From Denitrificimonas halotolerans (GTDB lineage: Bacteria; Pseudomonadota; Gammaproteobacteria; Pseudomonadales; Pseudomonadaceae), in assembly GCF_034259425.1 (NCBI RefSeq), contig NZ_JAXIVU010000001.1, positions 248,001 to 312,000 on the forward strand: a DNA stretch of 64,000 bases, given 5' to 3'. Under the pieces are notes generated by a model. That model ran no database searches. It was not told the origin of the DNA and was given only the letters and a program-made list of their open reading frames with translations. The position numbers and the translations under genes are program-made. Below are positions 45,734-54,821 of the stretch, piece by piece (positions within the stretch are counted from its first letter, which is position 1; each line of letters opens with the position of its first letter).

Positions 45734-46480
45734 ATGCAAGATTTAAACAATCAAGTCGTCATTATCACTGGTGGTGCAGCAGGTATTGGTGCGGCTTTAA
45801 CCAAAGTATTGGCACAACGCGGTGCATCCATTGTTGCAGTCGATATTAACGAACAAGCTGGCTTAGCTATCGCCCAAAGTAACCCGAAGCAAATTGTTTT
45901 CTTAAAAGGCGATGTGTCTTGTGCAAGCACTGCCAAGCAAGCTGTGCAATTAGCTGTTCGCACCTTTGGTAAGCTCACTGGCCTTGTCAACAACGCTCAC
46001 GCTTCGATACAAAAACCTATTATGGAACATACAAAAGAAGACTGGGCTTTATCATTTGGAACAGGTTTTGACGCAACTTTATATTTTATGCAGGCAGCCT
46101 ACCCAGAGCTGATTAAATCCGGAGGTGCAATTGTCAATTTTGGCTCCGGCGCCGCCCTCAGCGGAAATCCCATGCAAGCCAGTTACGCGGCAGCTAAAGA
46201 AGCCATCCGCGGCTTAAGTCGTGTCGCAGCCAACGAGTGGGCTAAAGACAATATTCGCGTCAATGTTGTATCACCTAAAGCACTCACTGAAGGTGTTGCA
46301 GCATGGAAAGCTCGTTTTCCTGAGCAATACGAAATATCAGCAAATAAAGTTCCACTACAGCGCTTTGGCGATCCCGAAAAAGATATCGCCCCAGTGGTAG
46401 CTTTTTTACTCAGCGAAGACAGCCGTTATATCACGGGACAAACTCTGATGGCTGACGGTGGCACAGTGCAGCTGAGATAG
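45734..46480 (+). CDS. Short-chain dehydrogenase/reductase
   Basis: 248-residue classical SDR: TGGAAGIGAA cofactor motif (about 13), DIN after beta-2 (NAD-type), NNAHAS, catalytic Ser in FGSGAAL, YAAAK Tyr-Lys pair and TGQTLMADGG at the end. GGGGAG precedes the ATG. Its NNA(H/W)AS and AKEA(I/L)RGLSR motifs resemble those of the SDR at 54911, suggesting both belong to one subfamily. Substrate unknown. Confidence 0.86.
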   Translation: MQDLNNQVVIITGGAAGIGAALTKVLAQRGASIVAVDINEQAGLAIAQSNPKQIVFLKGDVSCASTAKQAVQLAVRTFGKLTGLVNNAHASIQKPIMEHTKEDWALSFGTGFDATLYFMQAAYPELIKSGGAIVNFGSGAALSGNPMQASYAAAKEAIRGLSRVAANEWAKDNIRVNVVSPKALTEGVAAWKARFPEQYEISANKVPLQRFGDPEKDIAPVVAFLLSEDSRYITGQTLMADGGTVQLR

Positions 46481-46564
46481 ACTGTCAATCTATGTAAAAT
46501 CACGTCACGAGCCACTGTTTGTATCAACTTATTTCGCTATCAATCATCATTTTATGGAGATGTT

Positions 46565-47737
46565 ATGCGCACTAACGGAAAGGCAATAATTGAAACCGAA
46601 AACCTACCAATCAAACTGTGGCTCAGCGAGGAGAAAATGGATAAGGGGGCTCTAGAACAAGCGCGCAATCTAGCTAATCTGCCCTTTGCCTTTAAACATA
46701 TTGCCATTATGCCAGATACCCACCAAGGCTATGGCATGCCCATTGGCGCTGTACTAGCTACCAAAGGTGTGATTATCCCCAACGCGGTTGGCGTCGATAT
46801 CGGTTGCGGTATGTGCTCACTGAAAACCAGTCTGACAGAAATCAATACTCATGATTTAAAAGAGATTATCCAAATCATTCGCAAAACCGTGCCTGTGGGG
46901 TTTAATCGCCATAATGAACCACAAGATGAGTCTTGGATGCCTAAGCGCACGGGGCGCTTACCCATTGTTGATCAAGAGTTCGACAATGCCCTTTATCAAA
47001 TTGGCACCCTTGGTAGCGGTAATCACTTTATTGAAATCCAACAAGGTTCTGACGGCTATATTTGGATTATGGTGCACTCTGGCTCACGTAATATCGGTTT
47101 TACCGTTGCCAACCACTACAATGAAGTTGCCAAAAAATTGAATCTAGCCGCAGGTGCAGATATATCCACCGACCTCGCCTACCTACCAGAGTCATCCGAA
47201 TATTTCGATTTATACCAAAACGAGATGAATTACTGTTTAGACTTCGCTCTAGCCAACCGTCAACTGATGATGGAGCGAATTAAACATGCATTTACCAAAG
47301 TTCTTCCTGAAGTTGAGTTTTCCAACTTTATTAACAAACCACACAACTTTGCTGCCGAAGAAAAGCACTTTGGTGAAACTGTTATTGTGCACCGCAAAGG
47401 TGCTACGCGCGCTCGCAAAGGTGAATGGGGAATGATTCCTGGTTCACAAGGCACACACTCTTTTTTAGTTACAGGCAAAGGAGAACCACAGTCTTTTCAA
47501 TCATGTGCACACGGTGCTGGCCGTATTATGAGCCGCGCTCAAGCACGTAAACAGCTGGACATACAAACAGAAGTGAAAGCCCTCAAAGCACAAGGCATCA
47601 TACACGCCATTCGCAGTCGTAAAGATCTAGATGAGGCACCTAGCTCTTATAAAGACATTAATGAAGTCATGAGTAACCAAGCTGATCTCGTCAATATCGA
47701 AGTTGAACTACAGCCCTTAGCGGTCGTCAAAGGTTAG
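46565..47737 (+). CDS. rtcB: RNA-splicing ligase RtcB
   Basis: GTP- and Mn-dependent ligase joining 2',3'-cyclic phosphate or 3'-phosphate RNA ends to 5'-OH ends; in bacteria it repairs tRNA and rRNA. 390 residues: MPDTHQGYGMPIGAV, GVDIGCGMCSL (metal Cys), GTLGSGNHFIE, HSGSRNIG, and the guanylylation His motif CAHGAGRIMSR; ends at a KG dipeptide as the family usually does. GGAG precedes the ATG. No rtcA or rtcR is adjacent, so it is not the sigma-54 rtcBA arrangement. Confidence 0.95.
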   Translation: MRTNGKAIIETENLPIKLWLSEEKMDKGALEQARNLANLPFAFKHIAIMPDTHQGYGMPIGAVLATKGVIIPNAVGVDIGCGMCSLKTSLTEINTHDLKEIIQIIRKTVPVGFNRHNEPQDESWMPKRTGRLPIVDQEFDNALYQIGTLGSGNHFIEIQQGSDGYIWIMVHSGSRNIGFTVANHYNEVAKKLNLAAGADISTDLAYLPESSEYFDLYQNEMNYCLDFALANRQLMMERIKHAFTKVLPEVEFSNFINKPHNFAAEEKHFGETVIVHRKGATRARKGEWGMIPGSQGTHSFLVTGKGEPQSFQSCAHGAGRIMSRAQARKQLDIQTEVKALKAQGIIHAIRSRKDLDEAPSSYKDINEVMSNQADLVNIEVELQPLAVVKG

Positions 47738-47958
47738 GCTTGGCCTCATTTCACAAAACATGAATAAACAAGCAAACCTACAGTCCAACCAAGTCTAACC
47801 TACTATAGGCTGCTTCTTTTGGGGAGTGGCCTAGCGACTGCCAAATACTCATACCGATGTTTTTTAGCTCAACATGCTCAGACAGTACCAACCCAGTTAG
47901 GCAGCTGCGCAATATGCAATGCTCGATACAACACACTGCACACTGCGCAAAACCACTG

Positions 47959-48534
47959 CTACCCTTTAAATACAAGACTGAAGGTTACAGGCACCGCCAA
48001 ACTGATATTTGGCAAATTCGCCATTTCACGTAATTGCTCTATACCTTCCACCAGTTTAAAGTCCTTGGCATCAAGCACAACAGGTTCTAAAGAAGCCACT
48101 AGTACTCGATCATTCGTCAATCGAGTCACCTTCACTCCGCTCATAATTTCTTTTTCAACACCATGCAATGACAGTTTTAAACTGACTAAGTCAGTGTAAG
48201 TAGCCCCCACTTCAAGCTCGGAAACAGCTGTTAAATCAACCTGTCCTGTCACTTTCGCTTCAGCAAATTGCGCCACATCAAAAAGCACTTTCTGCATGCG
48301 CTCATCACGGACAGGAACCCCCGTGGCAACACTGGCTAAATTAATAGCAAGGGCAACCTTACCTTCATCTGTAATAGAGCCAGATAAAGTTTCAAAACTA
48401 TTTACTTCAGCAACATGAGTATTCTTAATAGATACATAATGTAAAGACGATTCATCGTTCACCAATTCCCAATCAGCTACTGCATAAGATGACAAGCCAG
48501 CTAACATCAACATGACCATGGGGATCTTTTTCAT
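47959..48534 (-). CDS. YceI-family periplasmic protein
   Basis: 191 residues from ATG 48534 (MKKIPMVMLMLAGLSSYAVA, a signal peptide cut after AVA). The mature part fits the YceI lipocalin-like beta barrel, which binds isoprenoid-type lipids in known structures: ELVNDESSLHYVSIKNTHVAEVNSF, GSITDEGKVALAINLASV, VRDERMQKVLFDV and a final beta strand AVPVTFSLVFKG. AAAGGAG lies 8 bases upstream of the chosen start. Ligand unknown. Confidence 0.88.
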   Translation of the reverse strand: MKKIPMVMLMLAGLSSYAVADWELVNDESSLHYVSIKNTHVAEVNSFETLSGSITDEGKVALAINLASVATGVPVRDERMQKVLFDVAQFAEAKVTGQVDLTAVSELEVGATYTDLVSLKLSLHGVEKEIMSGVKVTRLTNDRVLVASLEPVVLDAKDFKLVEGIEQLREMANLPNISLAVPVTFSLVFKG

Positions 48535-48768
48535 AATTACTGCTCCTTTAATTATATGCGAGACTATACCGATAGCAGTTTTATGCACTCATTACTAGAT
48601 ATAGATGCCCCTAGCCTGCCTACCCAAACAATCTCACCCCACTTGCTCAACCCACCCCCTATCAATCACACTTTAAAAAACACATGAAAATACGCAAAAA
48701 ATCACGAAACTAGACTAAATACATCAATTATCGTCTAATATCACGCCTAAAAAGGAGGATGAAAAACT

Positions 48769-49206
48769 GTGCGTGAAAATTTCTGGGAAAACTATTCACT
48801 AGGAGAACTCAATGCTAAAGAGTGGGAGGCTTTATGTGATGGCTGCGGTCAATGTTGTCTTGTGCGTGAGGTCAATGACAACAAAGTCACAGTATTTAAT
48901 ATTGCCTGCGAGCTTTTAGATATCTCAACCAGCCGCTGCAGTGACTACTCAAACCGCTTAAAAAAAGTACCTTACTGCCATAAACTGACCGCCGAAAATA
49001 TCCCACACTATAACTGGCTACCTGAGTCATGCACTTACCGCCGAATCCACCGCGGTGAACCTTTGCCTCATTGGCACCCCCTACTGAACGGGACGCGTCA
49101 TAAAATGCGACGTAAAGGCATTACCGTCTGCGCTACAGCGGTACCTGCAAGCCAAGTACCACGCCGCAGAAGAAAGCAACACATCATTAAAACCAAATTA
49201 ATTTAA
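48769..49206 (+). CDS. YcgN-family (UPF0260) Cys-cluster protein, copy 1
   Basis: 145 residues. The family signature CDGCGQCC lies at about 23-30, with further conserved Cys in NIACELL, TSRCSDY, VPYCHKL, PESCTYRR and TVCATA, probably ligating Zn or Fe-S. WLPESCTYRR and WHPLL are typical. The C terminus is unusually basic (PRRRRKQH), unlike copy 2. Start is GTG at 48769, 10 bases after AAAGGAGG; an ATG inside that site gives only five codons. Followed 94 bases later by a close paralogue. Function unknown. Confidence 0.85.
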   Translation: MRENFWENYSLGELNAKEWEALCDGCGQCCLVREVNDNKVTVFNIACELLDISTSRCSDYSNRLKKVPYCHKLTAENIPHYNWLPESCTYRRIHRGEPLPHWHPLLNGTRHKMRRKGITVCATAVPASQVPRRRRKQHIIKTKLI

Positions 49207-49300
49207 TGCAATCGACTAGCAAGCTTCAGCTCTAAAAATAGACTTAAGCTGCCATATACCCTTTAATGAAAGATGGCCCAATACAGAGCGAGACAGCCCT

Positions 49301-49741
49301 ATGCGAGAAGAATTTTGGAAACATTATGCGCTTAATGAGCTCACAAAAACCGAGTGGGAAGCTTTATGTGATGGTTGCGGCCAATGTTGCTTAGTTCGTG
49401 AAGTAGGACCTAATCAAGTCACCGTATTTAATATTGCGTGCGACTTACTCGACCTAAAAACCAGCCGCTGCCGTGACTATAAAAACCGCCTCAGCAAAGT
49501 GCCTTATTGCAACCAGCTGACACCACAAAATATTCCTCAATTTAATTGGCTGCCTGAATCTTGCACCTATCGACGCATATATCGTGGTGAAGCACTGCCC
49601 AGTTGGCACCCGCTATTAACCGGCAACCGCGAGCAAATGTACAAAGAAGGTATTACTGTGTGTTCTTCAGCCATCCCTGTGGGGCAAGTCCCTCGCTCAG
49701 ATAGATATTTACATATCATTAAAGTAAAGACACTAGACTAG
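49301..49741 (+). CDS. YcgN-family (UPF0260) Cys-cluster protein, copy 2
   Basis: 146 residues, aligned without gaps over nearly the whole length with copy 1; about two thirds of positions agree by eye. The eight core Cys are all kept (CDGCGQCC, NIACDLL, TSRCRDY, VPYCNQL, PESCTYRR, TVCSSA). The C terminus (PRSDRYLHIIKVKTLD) lacks the basic run of copy 1. ATG start with GAGCGAGA-like sequence upstream. Tandem duplication is the simplest explanation; which copy is ancestral cannot be told. Confidence 0.86.
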   Translation: MREEFWKHYALNELTKTEWEALCDGCGQCCLVREVGPNQVTVFNIACDLLDLKTSRCRDYKNRLSKVPYCNQLTPQNIPQFNWLPESCTYRRIYRGEALPSWHPLLTGNREQMYKEGITVCSSAIPVGQVPRSDRYLHIIKVKTLD

Positions 49742-49938
49742 CACTTCAGTAAACTCAAACTGAGGCCCGCAACCTAAGCGCAAGCTTTAACCATCAAACA
49801 ACTCTAGCACCAACTCAGCAACAGCAACGTCACAACTACGCTATCAAGTAAGCCCAAATCTATTTGATGCAATCATCGACATTTTTCTCAACAAGAAAAC
49901 CAACACTCAACACTTTGTCACACAGCGCATAGTCCACA

Positions 49939-50090
49939 TTGACATCCTCCCCGACCTAAAGGACGGGGATTCCTACTGCTAGACGACCATGCCCGGCCGC
50001 GAGAATGTTACGTGCCGCGTTGATATCGCGATCGTGGGTGACACCACACCCACTGCACGTCCATTCTCTTATTCCAAGTCCTGCGATACC
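49939..50090 (-). ncRNA. Predicted omega-RNA (reRNA) scaffold at the tnpB 3' end
   Basis: In this family the guide RNA comes from the 3' end of tnpB through the right-end hairpin, and the bases just beyond the element act as guide. Here the scaffold would end in GGATGTCAA at 49939, and the guide would be the next ~20 bases, read on the minus strand, beginning TGTGGACTATGCGC. The 5' limit is a guess from related systems. Confidence 0.4.
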
Positions 50091-51021
50091 TTTCGGCCTC
50101 GATTCGGGCAAGCTGCCACAATTCGAACAGGTTTGGGTGGTGTATGCCTCGTCAACTTCCTTAAAAAAAATGCCTGCGTGAGCGCATTTATAGTCCAGCA
50201 TTGTTTTTAATTGACCCCAGCCAGCGTCCAACACTGACTTGGCCATCGTGGTTTTAACGAGTTTTAAGCTACTGACATTGCCCACATAGATTTCACCACA
50301 GCGGTTGACCAGCGTGCGGCTGAACTTGTGCAATGCGTCTTTTCTACGGTTAGCGATTTTCGCATGAAGGGTTTTGACTTGGGTTTTATTTCTGGCTCGT
50401 TGCGCTATGGCCAGTTTTTCCTCAAGGCCACGATAGAAGCGGCCCGCTTCCAGCTTGGTGCCATCCGAGCAGGTGGCAGTGTCGGTCAAACCCAGGTCAA
50501 TACCGATACGGTCTTGGCCTTTGATTGGCTCGACCTCCACATCAACCACTACATTGAAGTACCAGCGGCCACGGGCATCTTCATTGAAACTGGCCGAGCG
50601 AAACTTGTATTGGTTCAAGCCGTAGCTGTCCCAGACCTTAAAATAGTGGCCGTTGTGGTAGACCTGCCCGTTTTTCCACTGCGCTGCACCTGTATTGACG
50701 GGTATCCAGCCCAGTGAGCGGCGTACACCGCCTGATTTGCGCCAGTTCAGCCGCGCTTTCTTAAACTGCTTACGGCGCGTGACATACTCACCTGCAATGC
50801 ACTGTAAGGTTTGGCTGTGCAGGCCAAGCTCTTTACCTGCGCCCTTTGTGTAGGGATGCATATCATACGCAGACAAAAACACACCACGCTCTTTAATCGA
50901 GCGTTGACTTAATTCATTAACAAAGTTCCAAACGAAATTAGACGCTGCGAGCCATGCGGTTTAGCAAGGGCACATGCCTGTCTCGGACTCGAACTTTTAA
51001 TGTTTTGGTGTGCTTTATCAT
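49956..51021 (-). pseudogene. tnpB: TnpB RNA-guided nuclease, frameshifted near the 5' end
   Basis: From ATG 51021 the minus strand reads MIKHTKTLKVRVRDRHVPLL then NRMARSV and TAA; dropping one T (base 50940) restores the family sequence NFVWNFVNELSQRSIKERG, joined to the long frame of 308 residues. The intact protein would be about 354 residues. RuvC-I Asp is in GIDLGLTD, the zinc finger is CSNCG ... CSGCG, RuvC-III Asp is in THDRDINAARN. The usual RuvC-II Glu (as in VEDLN) is absent: IYVGNVSSLKL; a Glu in KEVDEAYTTQTCSNCG may substitute. A GTG at 50882 could restart translation of a shortened protein. Confidence 0.8.
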
Positions 51022-51140
51022 ACTGTATATAATACCAGTACCAACCTATACTGCAAAGACTTTAGCAGTCTGTTAAAGGGTTAAGGGGCTGCTTACGCAG
51101 CCCTCGCTATCCATCCCCGCACTAAAAGTACGAGGTCTTA

Positions 51141-51551
51141 CGCGATTTTGATAACAATCCACTCCAAAACTAAACACTACTCAACCATATTTCTACTAAG
51201 CTCAACAATCTACGACAAAAAAGCAGTACAAACCGAAATAACTTTGGGGGTTAACTTCAGCTAGAAAAACGCATAACAAACCACTGAGCAGCCCTTTTCA
51301 GCTCTGATCTATCTACTTTTAGTGCACGCCTAAGTCGCCGAAAGCTGATAATCTAGCCATAAAAACATAAAACTGACTCGGCGAGCACAATGCCTTTAAT
51401 GCAAAAAAGTGTAAATAAAAATTTTATGTTATACCCTATCACAAGAGATGCGACACCTTGCTTAACTAGCCCACACACCGTTAACTCACAATAACAGCGA
51501 GCAAGTTCATCCTTTACTCTCACGGTGTTCAGCTAACAGAAGGCTTTTGCT
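51141..51551. other. Intergenic region between the IS left end and the GNAT gene
   Basis: About 410 bases with no credible open frame. It carries the promoter region of the GNAT gene; TTATACCC near 51429 is a weak -10 candidate. No repeat or RNA gene recognised. Confidence 0.4.
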
Positions 51552-52172
51552 ATGCATAAATACAACTGTAATATTTTGCCGTTAAAGCTGGACGAAATAG
51601 CAACCGCTGCTACGGTCTGTGCTGCAGCGATGAATGAAAACCCTTTGCATATTAAAGTGTTCGGCACCAACCCACACCTACGTCACCTTAGACTAAAGCG
51701 CATGTTTCCCGCTCTACTCACCTACGTAAAACGTAAAGGCGAGCTATATGGTGCTTTTATTGATGGCAATCTCATTGGTGTAATAGGCATGCTGCCACCC
51801 AATAAGTGCCAGCCCACACTCAGAGACATGTTGCAGTTATTACCAAGAATGATCTGCACCAATAGCCCTCTCGGCAGCTTACGCCTTGCCATCTGGTTAG
51901 GTACTTGGGCCCGCATTGATCCAAACCAACCTCATTGGCACTTAGGCCCCTTAGCAATCATGCCGCAATGGCAGGCCAAAGGTATTGGCACTCAAATGAT
52001 TAATTTCACCATTAACCATTGCGCAACAGATCCCCTTTATTTAGAAACCGATAAGCCAAGTAATGTGAAACTCTATCAACGTTTTGGCTTTCAAGTTTTA
52101 GCTACACCTACTATTTTAGGCGTTCCCAGTTGGATCATGCTGCGCCCAAACTTATACGTTAGCCCACATTAG
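51552..52172 (+). CDS. GNAT-family acetyltransferase
   Basis: 206 residues with the GNAT fold: beta strands GELYGAFIDGNLIGVIGML, then the acetyl-CoA motif in LGPLAIMPQWQAKGIGTQM (Q/RxxGxG/A is QAKGIG) and the C-terminal LYQRFGF motif. Substrate unknown. The last 14 bases overlap the 3' end of tyrP on the opposite strand. Confidence 0.87.
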   Translation: MHKYNCNILPLKLDEIATAATVCAAAMNENPLHIKVFGTNPHLRHLRLKRMFPALLTYVKRKGELYGAFIDGNLIGVIGMLPPNKCQPTLRDMLQLLPRMICTNSPLGSLRLAIWLGTWARIDPNQPHWHLGPLAIMPQWQAKGIGTQMINFTINHCATDPLYLETDKPSNVKLYQRFGFQVLATPTILGVPSWIMLRPNLYVSPH

Positions 52173-53367
52173 GCAAACCGCCAGCAACAATCGCCAGTTG
52201 AATAATGATAATGCCTATACCCAAAATAAATACCAACATCAAGCCTGCTGCTCCTCCAGAAACTCGATAACCACCACTATGCTGTTTACGCGTTTCATGC
52301 ACCAATAAGGCAGGCAGTAATAAAGATAAAATAGACAACGCAATTGCCGCAAAGCCTAATGCATAGATAAAACCTTTGGGATAAAAAAGAGCAAAAATTA
52401 ATGGCGGAGTAAAGGTGATTAAGCCTGTTTGTATACGACCACTGAAAGTGCTTTTCATCTTAAAAAAGTCAGCAAGAAAATCAAATAAGCCCAACGCTAC
52501 GCCTAAAAAGGAAGTAGCCAAAGCCAAAGCGGCAAACAAACGCACAGCCATTTCTACCCGCGTTGTTCCAACCACGGCCTTAACCGCTGATAACAAACCA
52601 TTCAAGCCGCTCTCATTGGCAAGAATACCGATAAAAGTATCAGTCTCAATAGCACCTAAAGTTGCAATCTGCCAAAAAACATAAACTAGCAACGGAATCG
52701 CACTGCCTAAAATAAAAATCTTACGCAGCTTTACGATATCCCCTTCCATATAGCTCACTATACTCGGCACGCTGCCATGAAAACCAAACGAAGTGAATAC
52801 AATCGGAATTGCCGATAAAAATAGCGCCTGTTCAACAGGCATACTTAATAAATTAACTTGCTGAACATGAGGCAACAATAAAATCAGCATAGTCGCTAAA
52901 AAGAATATTTTTGTGGCAAATAAAAAGCGGTTAATCAAATCTACCGAGTGCGTGCCAAAACACACTACAGCGCCTCCAATTAACGCAAATAATAATACTC
53001 CAACAAACTGAGATAACTGCCAGCCAAATAAACTGCTCACAGACTCACGAATAATCTCTCCGCCACCAGCTAAGTAGGCAGCAATCAACGAATACATTAA
53101 AAATGGCATGGCTAAACTGATGAGCACACGCCCAGGACTTCCTAAATATTTATAAGCAAGGGAGCTCAAGCCTAAATGGGCATCGTTGTATTGATAGGCC
53201 TCAACTAACAATAAGGCCGTATAACTCATAACAAACCAGAGCCCAAAAAGCAGCAATATTGCACTTGAAAAACCAATACCTGCGGTGGCTAATGGCATAG
53301 CCAACATCCCCGCACCCAAAGCTGTTCCAGCAACAATAAAAGTGCTTCCAACGGTACTATTTTTCAC
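52159..53367 (-). CDS. tyrP: Aromatic amino acid permease (TyrP-like)
   Basis: Proton-driven importer of the HAAAP family; about 402 residues, 11 hydrophobic helices. From GTG 53367 the start KNSTVGSTFIVAGTALGAGML matches E. coli TyrP (KNRTLGSVFIVAGT) closely, and VIFTSFGFHGSVPSIVSYM-type sequence and the final LPNVG also match, so tyrosine is the likely substrate. GGGGA lies upstream of that GTG; the GTG ten codons earlier has no ribosome binding site. Convergent with the GNAT gene, overlapping it by 14 bases. Confidence 0.88.
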   Translation of the reverse strand: MKNSTVGSTFIVAGTALGAGMLAMPLATAGIGFSSAILLLFGLWFVMSYTALLLVEAYQYNDAHLGLSSLAYKYLGSPGRVLISLAMPFLMYSLIAAYLAGGGEIIRESVSSLFGWQLSQFVGVLLFALIGGAVVCFGTHSVDLINRFLFATKIFFLATMLILLLPHVQQVNLLSMPVEQALFLSAIPIVFTSFGFHGSVPSIVSYMEGDIVKLRKIFILGSAIPLLVYVFWQIATLGAIETDTFIGILANESGLNGLLSAVKAVVGTTRVEMAVRLFAALALATSFLGVALGLFDFLADFFKMKSTFSGRIQTGLITFTPPLIFALFYPKGFIYALGFAAIALSILSLLLPALLVHETRKQHSGGYRVSGGAAGLMLVFILGIGIIIIQLAIVAGGLPNVG

Positions 53368-53558
53368 GCTTTCCCCAGATAAATAACTCGCCCACACTGA
53401 CTCTATTGCAGAGCTGCCGGCAAAAAATCAGTTATTATGCGCGATTCTTTATTTTTATGGGGGATTGTTTTACTCACCTCTTATTTTCATCAATCTTACC
53501 CAATCAGTTAATGCTACTAACCGCGACTCTGAGCTCGGACGGCAAGCCCCTTCTTTTC

Positions 53559-54158
53559 TTATGCAGATCGATTCAAACAGGCTTTAAATACAGTCTGTAA
53601 ATACTTCCGGCCTAACGCATTCATCAACGCTATATTTCGCTCTGGAATATCATCCACACTAGGATAACTAGCAATCACCTGCTCAATACTGCTCTCACGT
53701 AAGATATGTAAAACGGGATAAGGAGCACGGTTTGTATAGTTCTCTACATCATCTTGCTCAGTACCGCCAAACTGATAGTCAGGATGGAAACTAGCAATCT
53801 GGTAAACGCCTTCAAGCTCAAGACTGACTAACAACGCGTCAGCCACATTGAGAAAATTGTTGTAAGTATAAAAGTCCTGCAACACCTGCGGATGAATTAA
53901 CAAAGTAGTTTCTATTGCTGCATCAGTATTAAGTAACTCTAACTCAGCTTGCAGCACCTGCAATAGATGCGCTTCAGTAACGGCAGCTGTGGCCACAAAA
54001 CGTATACGGTCCTTGACCAACTCACGCTTGGCAAAGGGACAAAGATTCATCCCAATTACAAAAGTCTCAACCCAGCAGCGCACTGCTGCAATCACTTCAT
54101 TATCTGTATTATCTAACGAAGGTGCATTATCCATATCATATCCAAACAGCCGCAACAT
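53559..54158 (-). CDS. DUF1415 family protein
   Basis: 199 residues. CPFAKRE after the WVETFVIGMNL helix, FLNVADALL, IASFHPDYQFGG and NRAPYPVLHILRE are conserved DUF1415 motifs. Function unknown. A start at ATG 54134 (eight codons in) is also possible. It follows the CPXCG protein gene by 6 bases and probably shares a transcript with it and the YkgJ-family gene. Confidence 0.85.
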   Translation of the reverse strand: MLRLFGYDMDNAPSLDNTDNEVIAAVRCWVETFVIGMNLCPFAKRELVKDRIRFVATAAVTEAHLLQVLQAELELLNTDAAIETTLLIHPQVLQDFYTYNNFLNVADALLVSLELEGVYQIASFHPDYQFGGTEQDDVENYTNRAPYPVLHILRESSIEQVIASYPSVDDIPERNIALMNALGRKYLQTVFKACLNRSA

Positions 54159-54164
54159 ACGACA

Positions 54165-54362
54165 TTAATAAATTTCATTTTCACCATGCACCGAGACGGA
54201 CAAGCTGCCCTCTGTTTCGAGCACTACATTAAATAGAATAGGTTGACAGCATACCTGGCAATCTTCGATATATTGCTGCCCTACGTCATGCGGGTCAATC
54301 AACACCTCAATATATTCAGCACAATATGGACAGCTCACTAATGTTTGGATTAAGGATGTCAT
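54165..54362 (-). CDS. CPXCG-motif small Cys-rich protein
   Basis: 65 residues with CPYC (11-14) and CQVCC (35-39), arranged as a zinc-ribbon-like pair, followed by short beta strands ending in Glu/His. The family is small, widespread in gammaproteobacteria and uncharacterised. Six bases upstream of the DUF1415 gene. Confidence 0.82.
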   Translation of the reverse strand: MTSLIQTLVSCPYCAEYIEVLIDPHDVGQQYIEDCQVCCQPILFNVVLETEGSLSVSVHGENEIY

Positions 54363-54393
54363 AGCTCACCACCTCACTTAAAAAGGTTCACTT

Positions 54394-54699
54394 TCAGTCT
54401 GTCGCTATAATTAACGCAACCCGCTCATCAAGACACTCATCCGCCCCCTCTTCAAACTCACGGCAAATCCACGGGCGATTCTCATAAATTGTGCATAAAA
54501 AAGTATCCCGATCGATGGCTGAGCACCAACCATCAGCCAAACGCAACATGGTCTCAGCCCCCCATTGATCCACAGCAATATACTCTTTAGGCACACCTGT
54601 ATCACTGATTAACATCACCTCTAGACGACAACAGCAAGCTTGACATGTAGCACAGCTAACCGACTCTTTCGCTTGTTTTTTGATAGTAATAACACTCAT
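54394..54699 (-). CDS. YkgJ-family cysteine-cluster protein
   Basis: 101 residues with CATCQACCCRLE (about 16-27), GWCSAID, CTIYENRPWICREF and a last Cys in DECLDE, the pattern of the YkgJ zinc- or iron-chelating family. Function unknown. First of three short minus-strand genes encoding Cys-containing proteins (YkgJ, CPXCG, DUF1415). Confidence 0.86.
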   Translation of the reverse strand: MSVITIKKQAKESVSCATCQACCCRLEVMLISDTGVPKEYIAVDQWGAETMLRLADGWCSAIDRDTFLCTIYENRPWICREFEEGADECLDERVALIIATD

Positions 54700-54821
54700 T
54701 TTAACGACAGCACTCCTATTTTTTTCACACTATAGTGCTGCCTTAGAAATTCTCTTGCCCGCTTTATGAGCTCTCTCTTTAATGCTATAAGAACTGTGCT
54801 CACTTTCATTAAAGCGAGCCG

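Larger units (their letters stand above)
49939..51140 (-). mobile_element. IS200/IS605-type (IS1341-like) element carrying only tnpB
   Basis: Right end: hairpin CCCCGTCC-TTTA-GG(T)CGGGG followed by GAGGATGTCAA on the minus strand, ending near 49939. Left end: hairpin GGGCTGC-TTAC-GCAGCCC (51086-51103) and CCCCGCACTAAAAGTACGAGG at 51115-51134. No Y1 transposase tnpA is present, so the element would need one in trans. The left boundary is approximate. Confidence 0.8.
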
